A stretch of DNA of 64,000 nucleotides from NCBI GenBank assembly GCA_002399445.1, contig DHDR01000022.1, forward strand, positions 21,424 through 85,423, read 5' to 3'. Positions 57,868-64,000 of the stretch are shown here, one piece after another. Origin of the DNA: Ruminococcaceae bacterium UBA4871. Lineage in GTDB: Bacteria; Bacillota; Clostridia; Oscillospirales; Acutalibacteraceae. The notes below the pieces were generated by a model, which was not told the DNA's origin, made no database searches, and worked only from the letters and a program-made list of their open reading frames with translations. Position numbers and translations under genes: made by a program. Position 1 is the first letter of the stretch; each line of letters begins with the position of its first letter.

Positions 57868-59187
57868 TTACAGCAATTCGATATTGCTGCGGTCTTTTAC
57901 ATTTTTCATTGCATTGCGGGTGTCAAAAATCTGCTTCGCTGTTTTCTGAATATGGTTATAGTCAAAGCAGCTGTGTGCTGTGCAGATCACTACAATATCA
58001 GCATCCCGAAGCATTTCGTCCGTCAGTTCCTTTTCACCTTTATGAATGACACCCTTATGCTTGTATTCCGGAATATATGGGTCAAAGTAGGTTGTGACGG
58101 CCCCTTCTTTGATAAAGTGGTCTATCACATTCAGTGCCGGACTTTCCCGATAATCGTCAATATCATTTTTATAGGCAACACCGAGGACCAGCACTTTTGC
58201 GCCGTTTAAAGCAGTCTGCTTTTTATTGAGAACTTTCATCACACGGTTTACAACATATTCCGGCATTGCTGTGTTGATTTCACCGGAAGTTTCAATCAAA
58301 CGGGTGTGGTAATCATATTCGCGTGCTTTCCAGGCAAGATAGAAAGGATCCAGCGGAATACAATGTCCGCCAAGCCCCGGGCCGGGATAGAATGCCTGAA
58401 AACCATAGGGCTTTGTCTTAGCAGCTTCGATGACTTCCCAGACATTAATCCCCATGCGGTTGCAGATTATGGCCATTTCATTTGCCAGGCCTATGTTAAT
58501 ATTGCGGTATGTGTTTTCAAGCAGCTTTTCCATTTCTGCCACAGCCGGAGAGGAAACTTCATAAACGCCGCCGTTCAGTACATTGCGATACAGGGAAGCG
58601 GCCACCTCGGTTGCATCCTTGCCAATGCCGCCGACGACCTTCGGCGTGTTTTTGGTCTTATACTGTTTGTTACCGGGATCCACACGTTCCGGGGAGAACG
58701 CAAGGTAGAAGTCTTTTCCGCACGCAAGCCCGGATTTTTCTAAAATCGGTTTGAGCAGTTCTTCTGTTGTGCCTGGATAAGTTGTGCTTTCAAGAATGAC
58801 CAGCATACCGGAATGAACATATTCGGACACGCTCTCTGTGGAACTCTTCACATAGCTGATATCCGGCTGCTGATGGGCATCCAGCGGAGTAGGTACGCAA
58901 ATCGCAACGGCATCTACTTCTTTAATGAAAGAAAAATCACCTGTTGCGCGCAGTTTTCCTGTTTCTACTTCTCTTTTCAGCGTATCGCCGACAATATCGC
59001 CGATATAGTTTTGTCCGGCATTTACGGAATCTACTTTTTTCTTTTGAACATCAAAGCCGATTGTTGTGTAACCGGCGCGGGCAAATTCAACTGCCAGCGG
59101 CAGACCGACATAACCAAGGCCAACAATGCCAACCTTGGCTGTTTTGCTGCTAATTTTTTGGAGCAGCTCCGCTTTCACATTTACCAT
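57868..59187 (-). CDS. UDP-GlcNAc 6-dehydrogenase (WbpA-like)
   Basis: Oxidises C6 of UDP-GlcNAc to the uronic acid. The 439-aa protein has KVGIVGLGYVGLPLAVEFA near 18, ESTTYPGTTEE with the catalytic region, and PGLGGHCIPLDPFYL with the active-site Cys. The C-terminal domain carries VLGVAYKNDIDDYRESPAL. WbpA-type features (long ESTTYPGTTEELLKPIL) favour UDP-GlcNAc over UDP-Glc. Start choice: 59187 has GAGGG upstream; an in-frame ATG at 59241 adds 18 residues and has a weaker GGGAAA site. Confidence 0.92.
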   Translation of the reverse strand: MVNVKAELLQKISSKTAKVGIVGLGYVGLPLAVEFARAGYTTIGFDVQKKKVDSVNAGQNYIGDIVGDTLKREVETGKLRATGDFSFIKEVDAVAICVPTPLDAHQQPDISYVKSSTESVSEYVHSGMLVILESTTYPGTTEELLKPILEKSGLACGKDFYLAFSPERVDPGNKQYKTKNTPKVVGGIGKDATEVAASLYRNVLNGGVYEVSSPAVAEMEKLLENTYRNINIGLANEMAIICNRMGINVWEVIEAAKTKPYGFQAFYPGPGLGGHCIPLDPFYLAWKAREYDYHTRLIETSGEINTAMPEYVVNRVMKVLNKKQTALNGAKVLVLGVAYKNDIDDYRESPALNVIDHFIKEGAVTTYFDPYIPEYKHKGVIHKGEKELTDEMLRDADIVVICTAHSCFDYNHIQKTAKQIFDTRNAMKNVKDRSNIELL

Positions 59188-59253
59188 TTGGTTTCCCTCA
59201 TTTTCAGATAATTTATGATTTATTTTAATAACTTTACTCATTGGTTTCCCAAC

Positions 59254-60381
59254 TCATAGTTTTTGCAGAACTTTACAAATATAATCAATGGTTTCATCAG
59301 AAATATAGCCGTGCATTGGCAGACTGAAAACAGTTTTTGCCAACTTTTCCGCTACCGGAAGACTACCGACTTGATAACCGAGCGGAGCATAAACTTTCTG
59401 CAGGTGGAGCGGGCATGGATAATAAATAATGGACGGCACACCTGCTGCTTTCAAAGTATCTATTGCCCGTGTACGTTCTGCTTCGTTTTCTGCACGCAGC
59501 GTAAAATACCCAAAACTGGAATGATAGCCGGAGCGGACAACAGGCGTATGGAATTTGTCCTTCAGCGCTTCGGTGTAGCGCTGCGCTGCGCGGTTCCGAT
59601 GGTCATCCTCCTTAGGAAATGCGTGGAGCTTTGGCAGCAGAATCGCCGCCTGCAGGGTGTCCAGACGGGAGTTGATTCCCACCCGGACATTCTCATATTT
59701 CATGCTGCCTTTTCCGTGTACACGGATGGATTTGAGCAGTGCATAAAGTTCCGGATCATCTGTAAAAACAGCACCGCCGTCACCGTAACAGCCCAGAGCC
59801 TTCGCCGGGAAAAAGCTGGTAGCAGAAGCATTGCCGAAAGAACAGGCGTGCGCTTCGCCAATGCGGCCGCCAAACCCTTGGGCTCCGTCTTCCAGCAGAA
59901 GGAGGTGGTTTTCTTCCGCAATTTGGGAAATCTCCGGAAACTGAGCTGGCTGGCCAAACAAATCAACGGCAATAATCGCGCGCGGAACCAGCTTCCGTGT
60001 GACTTTGACTTCAGCAATTTTCTTTTTGAGGTCTTCAGGGTCCATATTAAAAGTGTCAGGGCAGCTATCCACAAAGACCGGCGTTGCCCCGCACAGGCTA
60101 ATCACTTCACTGCTGGCATAAAAGGTAAATGCCGGAACAAAAACAGCATCCCCGGGCTTAATGCCCCAGGCCATCAGCGGCATACGCAGCGCATCAGTCC
60201 CATTGCCGCAGGTCACACAATATTTGCGACCGGTATAAGCACATAATTCTGCTTCCAGTTGCTCCACCTGCGGCCCTGAGATGAAACGGCTGTCTGCGAT
60301 TACATTGGTGATAGCCGCATCAATGTCTTTTTTCAATGCACGGTATTGAGCCCCAAGATCATTGAATTTTATTTCTTCCAT
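59254..60381 (-). CDS. DegT/DnrJ/EryC1 sugar aminotransferase (WbpE-like)
   Basis: A 375-aa PLP enzyme that aminates the 3-keto group of UDP-3-keto-GlcNAcA. YCVTCGNGTDALRMPL binds PLP phosphate; the Schiff-base Lys is in SFFPAKALGCYGDGG near residue 185. KFNDLGAQYRAL at the start is typical of WbpE/WlbC and related 3-aminotransferases. Second gene in the operon, after the acetyltransferase. Confidence 0.92.
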   Translation of the reverse strand: MEEIKFNDLGAQYRALKKDIDAAITNVIADSRFISGPQVEQLEAELCAYTGRKYCVTCGNGTDALRMPLMAWGIKPGDAVFVPAFTFYASSEVISLCGATPVFVDSCPDTFNMDPEDLKKKIAEVKVTRKLVPRAIIAVDLFGQPAQFPEISQIAEENHLLLLEDGAQGFGGRIGEAHACSFGNASATSFFPAKALGCYGDGGAVFTDDPELYALLKSIRVHGKGSMKYENVRVGINSRLDTLQAAILLPKLHAFPKEDDHRNRAAQRYTEALKDKFHTPVVRSGYHSSFGYFTLRAENEAERTRAIDTLKAAGVPSIIYYPCPLHLQKVYAPLGYQVGSLPVAEKLAKTVFSLPMHGYISDETIDYICKVLQKL

Positions 60382-60462
60382 GCTGATTTTTACCTCCTGA
60401 TGCAGGAATGACTCCGAGCATCTTTATATAAACAGGCAGTCCTAAAGACTTCAAGCAAAAAA

Positions 60463-61050
60463 TTACGCCTGCTTTTCTTTTGCAACCGGATGCAGGCCGC
60501 CTTCATCCTTTTCGTACTGCCGCCCGCACTTCGGACAGTGCAGATTTTCGTCCAGCTTTTCACCGCACGCACAGGCCCAGCCATGCTGTCTGGCAGGTAC
60601 TCCCATCATGATCGCATGGGCGGGTACATCTTTTGTGACAACACTGCCCGCGGCGATAAAGGCATTTTCACCAATCGTGTGTCCGCAGACGATTGTTGCA
60701 TTTGCACCGATGGAAGCGCCGTCTCCAATAGGGGTGGGTTTGTAAAACTGCGAACCGCGTTGAGGATAGCGGCACCGCGGCCGCGGAACATTGGTAAAGA
60801 CCATGCTTGGTCCGCAGAAAACATAATCGCCCAGCTCCACACCTTCGTAGACGCTGACGTTATTTTGAATTTTGCAGTGGCTGCCGATTTTTACACCGCC
60901 AGCCACAAACACATTCTGACCGATTGTGCAGCCCTTTCCAATTTTGACACCGCTGGAGATATGGGAAAAGTGCCAGATCTTTGTTTCTGCTCCAATGTCC
61001 GCTCCGGCATCAACACAGGCGCTGGGATGAACAAAATAGGATTCACTCAT
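60463..61050 (-). CDS. Hexapeptide-repeat N-acetyltransferase (WbpD/WlbB-like) with a Zn-ribbon tail
   Basis: A 195-aa left-handed beta-helix acyltransferase. It begins SYFVHPSACVDAGADIG and has KIWHFSHI, the conserved WbpD block, then hexapeptide turns through ENAFIAAGSVVTKDVP. Predicted to acetylate the 3-amino group of UDP-GlcNAc3NA. The C terminus adds CACGEKL and HCPKCGRQY, a likely zinc ribbon. I start at 61050 by homology to the family N terminus; no strong ribosome-binding site precedes it and the frame is open upstream. First gene of the operon. Confidence 0.9.
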   Translation of the reverse strand: MSESYFVHPSACVDAGADIGAETKIWHFSHISSGVKIGKGCTIGQNVFVAGGVKIGSHCKIQNNVSVYEGVELGDYVFCGPSMVFTNVPRPRCRYPQRGSQFYKPTPIGDGASIGANATIVCGHTIGENAFIAAGSVVTKDVPAHAIMMGVPARQHGWACACGEKLDENLHCPKCGRQYEKDEGGLHPVAKEKQA

Positions 61051-61331
61051 TTCGTTGCACAGCTTTCTTTCAAACTTCTGAACAGAGACAATACCGCACT
61101 TTGACCTTATCATCATACGGATGCGGACTGTCCTTTCTTTCCAAACAGCAGGCACTCAGCTTGCTTTGTCTGTTCACAGAAAAACACGCCTGTCCGTGTG
61201 ATCTGCCTGTCCTTTCCAGAACAGCCGCCCAGACCGCGTGTGTTTATTTCGTTACCGGATATGTGAAACCTGTCTTGAGGCAAACTGGTTTCCGCTTTTC
61301 CGGAATATGTCTTTTGACTTGATGCATCTGT
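61051..61331 (-). other. Long untranslated leader of the glycan operon (about 275 nt)
   Basis: Between the promoter at 61332-61360 and the first gene. It has no supported gene. The length leaves room for regulation by attenuation, but I found no riboswitch signature or terminator in it. Together with 61361-61540 it makes a 490-nt noncoding divergent region. Confidence 0.5.
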
Positions 61332-61360
61332 ATTATAGTATAAACCTGCAGCATCGTCAA
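61332..61360 (-). promoter_or_regulatory. sigma-A promoter of the nucleotide-sugar operon
   Basis: On the minus strand, TTGACG (61360-61355), a 17-nt spacer and TATAAT (61337-61332). Confidence 0.8.
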
Positions 61361-61397
61361 ATATTTTATACGGGAAGATAAGCTGATTGCTTTCGCA

Positions 61398-61426
61398 TTG
61401 ACTTTGCACCGGTTTTGGATTATTAT
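61398..61426 (+). promoter_or_regulatory. sigma-A promoter of the divergent aminotransferase gene
   Basis: TTGACT (61398-61403), a 17-nt spacer and TATTAT (61421-61426). The leader to the ATG is about 108 nt. Confidence 0.72.
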
Positions 61427-61540
61427 GTAATTATCTGTGAGTTCAGACGCTTTTTCGTTCTATTTGTTTTTGATTCAAATTTATGCAGCCCATGTTTTTA
61501 AGGCCTGCCGCAATATCTTCAATAAAAAAGAGGAAAAAAA

Positions 61541-62719
61541 ATGAGCAGTTTTCAAGTAAGAGATACGTTTATTCCTTATAATCAGCCCGATATTTCCAAT
61601 GCGGAAATCAGCGAAGTTGTGGATACGCTGAAGTCAGGCTGGATTGCAAAAGGGCCGCGCACGGGCCGGTTTGAGAAAAAGTTTGCAGAGTATCTTGGTG
61701 CCAAGCATGCACTTGCACTCAATTCCTGCACGGCTGCGCTGCATGTTTCCCTTTTAAGTGCTGGTATCAGCGAAGGTGATGAAGTCATTACTTCCCCGAT
61801 GACCTTTGCTTCTACTGCAAATACCATTATCCACTGCGGCGCAAAACCGGTTTTTGCAGATATTGATTACCGGACCGGCTGTATTGACCCGGCAGAAATC
61901 AATCGGAAAATCACGCCAAAAACAAAGGCAATCGTGCCGATCCATTACAGCGGGCAGGTTTGTGACCTTGATGCAATTTATGCCCTTGCCGACAAATATC
62001 ATTTATATGTAAGTGAAGATGCTGCTCATGCTCTCTGGAGCCGTTATAAAGGCCGTCTGATTGGTCATGGCCTGAAAGGTGCCGCTTCCTATAGCTTCTA
62101 TGCTACCAAAAACCTGACCACTGGCGAGGGAGGCATGCTGGTAACTGATAATGATGAAATTGATGCGAAAGCGCGTATTTGGGCCGGACAGGGCATGAGC
62201 AAAAATGCATGGAACCGTTACGCAAAAGGCGGAAGCTGGAAATATGACATTTGTGAGCCGGGTTATAAATACAATATGTTTGACATTCAGGCGGCGCTTG
62301 GTTTGCATCAGCTGGACCGGCTGGAGGAAATGCAGCAGAAGCGTGTGAAAATCGCTGCAAAATATCAGGCTGCATTTCAGCCGTGTGACGCGCTGGATCC
62401 GCCGTTTGTGCCGGATTATACCACCCATTGCTGGCACCTTTATGTTCTTCGGATTGTACCGGAAAATCTGACAATTGATCGTGACCAGTTTATTGTAGAA
62501 CTTAATAACCGCAATGTGGGCACCAGCGTCCATTTCATTCCGGTCACCCAAATGAGTTATTATGTCAATCGTTACGGCTTTAAAAAAGGTGATTTTCCAA
62601 ATACAGACAAGCACTTTGCGCGTATTATCAGTTTGCCGCTGTATCCGACCATGACGGATGAACAAGTGCAGTACGTTATCGATGCTGTTCTGGATATCGT
62701 GGAGAAGTATCATAAATGA
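61541..62719 (+). CDS. DegT/DnrJ/EryC1 sugar aminotransferase (ArnB/PseC-like)
   Basis: A 392-aa PLP aminotransferase distinct from the WbpE-like one in the divergent operon. IPYNQPDISNAEI and SGWIAKGPRTGRFE at the start resemble the ArnB/PseC/PglE group that aminates C4 of 4-keto-6-deoxy sugars. ALNSCTAALHV binds PLP phosphate and the Schiff-base Lys is in YATKNLTTGEGG. The required 4,6-dehydratase is not in the window. The stop overlaps the lipoprotein gene start (ATGA). Confidence 0.88.
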   Translation: MSSFQVRDTFIPYNQPDISNAEISEVVDTLKSGWIAKGPRTGRFEKKFAEYLGAKHALALNSCTAALHVSLLSAGISEGDEVITSPMTFASTANTIIHCGAKPVFADIDYRTGCIDPAEINRKITPKTKAIVPIHYSGQVCDLDAIYALADKYHLYVSEDAAHALWSRYKGRLIGHGLKGAASYSFYATKNLTTGEGGMLVTDNDEIDAKARIWAGQGMSKNAWNRYAKGGSWKYDICEPGYKYNMFDIQAALGLHQLDRLEEMQQKRVKIAAKYQAAFQPCDALDPPFVPDYTTHCWHLYVLRIVPENLTIDRDQFIVELNNRNVGTSVHFIPVTQMSYYVNRYGFKKGDFPNTDKHFARIISLPLYPTMTDEQVQYVIDAVLDIVEKYHK

Positions 62720-63816
62720 GGAAACTATTTACTGCAAAGACGCACTCGCTTATGCGCTACAAACGTGCAATGGCCGCTTTCCTGGCATTGGCAATGAGCA
62801 TTTCACTTGCTGCCTGCGGACAGAACCGTACCTCAAAGGCGGCGGATGTTTCCGCCCCGTCAGTTGTTTCCAGTCAGGCAGTTTCTTCAGCACCGGCTTG
62901 CATAAAAGTGACACTTGCTCTGAGTTCCCGGACGGCTGCCCCGCTTTTGGGCGGACTTTATGAAGCGGAAGCACAGGGCTATTTTGCAAAATACGGAGTT
63001 GAGGTGACGTTCCGTTCAGCGGACTCTGCCGAAAAAGCCAGTGAACTGGCTGCCAGCGGAACCACACAATTTACAACGGCGGAACAGAGTACGTCCTTTG
63101 CACAGGCCCTTTCTTCCGGAAAGTCGTTGACTGCAGTGGCTGCTCTTCTGCAGCACAGCGATTCGGGCATTGTCATTCCGGCATCTAAAAATATTTCTCG
63201 GCCAAAACAGTTGGAGAGTGTGACTTGTCAGACCGGTTCAAGACCGGTATTAGCGGCCAAACTGCTGGATGCCGTTGCTGCTGATGGCGGGCAGTCCAGT
63301 GCTTTAATTAAGGACACTGTCGATACAGTGACCACAGCGAATGTGGTCTCTATGCTGAAGCAAGGGAAAACTGCATGCTGCGGCAGCTACAGCTGGGATG
63401 GCCTTGCCTGTCGGGAAGCGAATATTGCGGCCAATTTTTTGTTCTTTCGTGATGTGGATGCCGCATTGGATGATTACCCGCTGCTTCTTGCAGCCAACAC
63501 TTCTTTTTTAAAAAAACAACCGAAAGTTGCTGAAAATTTTTTGGCAGCTGCAAAAATGGGTTATTTATATGCTGCGGCTCATCCGGAGAACACGTCGAAA
63601 TTGCTGTGCTCTAAAATCGCTGCTGTGCGTTCACAGCAGCCGCTGGTGCAGCGGAGCCTGACATGGCTGGCGGGAAAATACACCGATAATGCTGCGCGTT
63701 GGGGAGAACTGGATATTCAGCGTTGGAACCGCTTTTACGGCTGGATGAATCAGAAAAAACTTACCCCCAAAACCATTCCGCTTAGTACGGGAGTTTCGGA
63801 TGCTTATTTGCCTTAA
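62716..63816 (+). CDS. NMT1/SsuA-like substrate-binding lipoprotein
   Basis: A 366-aa exported lipoprotein. Basic N terminus, hydrophobic stretch and lipobox LAAC (Cys34). After a Ser/Ala-rich linker comes an NMT1/THI5-like binding fold: GLYEAEAQGYFAKYGVEVTF and ASGTTQFTTAEQS are characteristic of thiamine-pyrimidine, taurine or nitrate receptors. The ABC permease and ATPase are absent here. It overlaps the aminotransferase gene by 4 nt, an odd pairing. An internal ATG at residue 13 could be the true start; it would give a shorter, more typical signal peptide. Confidence 0.85.
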   Translation: MRKLFTAKTHSLMRYKRAMAAFLALAMSISLAACGQNRTSKAADVSAPSVVSSQAVSSAPACIKVTLALSSRTAAPLLGGLYEAEAQGYFAKYGVEVTFRSADSAEKASELAASGTTQFTTAEQSTSFAQALSSGKSLTAVAALLQHSDSGIVIPASKNISRPKQLESVTCQTGSRPVLAAKLLDAVAADGGQSSALIKDTVDTVTTANVVSMLKQGKTACCGSYSWDGLACREANIAANFLFFRDVDAALDDYPLLLAANTSFLKKQPKVAENFLAAAKMGYLYAAAHPENTSKLLCSKIAAVRSQQPLVQRSLTWLAGKYTDNAARWGELDIQRWNRFYGWMNQKKLTPKTIPLSTGVSDAYLP

Positions 63817-63834
63817 AATGATGCAGAAGGATAG

Positions 63835-63868
63835 AAAGGCTGCCGGTGAACTTTCCGGCAGCCTTTTA
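63835..63868. terminator. Terminator after the NMT1-like gene
   Basis: AAAGGCTGCCGG (63835-63846) pairs with CCGGCAGCCTTT (63855-63866), with a T-run on the right and an A-run on the left. Confidence 0.85.
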
Positions 63869-64000
63869 TGTTTCAACTTTTTCATTGGGTTGGTTGCGGT
63901 AAACAATCAGATATTGCTTCCCAATTCGTTTGGCAAAGATCCTGTATGGTGTTTTCTGCATGAATTGTGTATAATAATAGATACCGCAGACAGTTTTGAG
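63866..64000 (-). CDS. Partial leftward ORF, C-terminal 44 aa (cut by window edge)
   Basis: On the minus strand an open frame runs in from the right edge and ends at TAA (63868-63866) beside the bidirectional terminator. Visible residues include YYYTQFMQKTPYRIF and IGKQYLIVYRN. I do not recognise the family. The terminator placement supports a real gene end, but 44 residues are too few to be sure. Confidence 0.4.
   Translation of the reverse strand, partial: LKTVCGIYYYTQFMQKTPYRIFAKRIGKQYLIVYRNQPNEKVET

Noticed and set aside
59263..60246. 327-codon rightward ORF antisense to the WbpE-like gene
   Set aside because: Lies wholly opposite a gene with clear family motifs; the translation is Cys/His/Arg-rich with no domain and no ribosome-binding site.
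61113..61409. 98-codon leftward ORF in the divergent promoter region
   Set aside because: It spans the mapped-by-eye promoter at 61332-61360, lacks a ribosome-binding site and has no recognisable features.
1..64000. CRISPR arrays, insertion sequences, prophage or defence islands
   Set aside because: No regularly spaced direct repeats, transposase or integrase genes, or phage genes seen; the DNA reads as ordinary core chromosome apart from the RNA locus and glycan operon.

Overview
The window looks like a chromosomal segment of a mid-GC anaerobic Firmicute, most likely class Clostridia and close to the Oscillospiraceae/Ruminococcaceae. This is inferred from gene content: the hydrogenase maturase HydF, class 1B PyrD with PyrK, DUF1292 and DUF1540 proteins, a valS T-box, an ECF S component beside coaX/coaBC, a Bce-type two-component/ABC module, TTG starts with strong AGGAGG sites, and many sigma-A promoters with a 17-nt spacer. 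I saw no IS element, prophage, CRISPR array or rRNA gene.

Layout. 1-5 kb: 5' end of a leftward tRNA-Ser, a DUF815 ATPase, a metal-receptor-like lipoprotein with a peptidoglycan-binding domain, hydF and degV. 5-6.8 kb: an RNA-rich stretch with a leftward 6S-like RNA, a DUF1292 gene and, in a large coding gap, a rightward structured RNA of about 770 nt that I cannot assign to a family. 6.8-17.3 kb: malic enzyme, serC-serA, and an overlapping pyrC-pyrF-pyrK-pyrD operon running into a phosphatase, ruvX, a methyltransferase and a pyridoxamine kinase. 17.4-34 kb: an FHA-RodA/PBP pair, pepF, redox enzymes (a thioredoxin-reductase-like flavoprotein, a ferredoxin-type aldo/keto reductase, a CrtI-like oxidase), an Lrp regulator, peptidases, a D,D-carboxypeptidase, a GH1 glycosidase and an orphan 57-aa protein. 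34-48.6 kb: prfC, a Fur-family regulator and tcdA, T-box-valS-folC, an ABC exporter behind a clear operator, a 37-aa membrane peptide, a sirtuin, DUF1540, and the CoA cluster coaBC/panT/coaX. 48.6-53.2 kb: a bceRS-bceAB detoxification module with a BceR-type operator. 53.3-64 kb: proC, a six-gene nucleotide-sugar operon that fits the UDP-2,3-diacetamido-mannuronate (Wbp) pathway, a divergent sugar aminotransferase and an NMT1-like lipoprotein.

Genes that work together: serC+serA (serine), pyrCFKD (UMP), panT+coaX+coaBC (CoA), the RodA/PBP pair and dacA (peptidoglycan), bceRSAB (peptide-antibiotic sensing and resistance), and wbpD-E-A-B-I-like genes plus a glycosyltransferase (surface glycan). 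The item most worth pursuing is the unassigned RNA at 5921-6690. It has a perfect consensus promoter, a strong terminator, many local helices, a candidate 9-bp long-range helix and no credible ORF.
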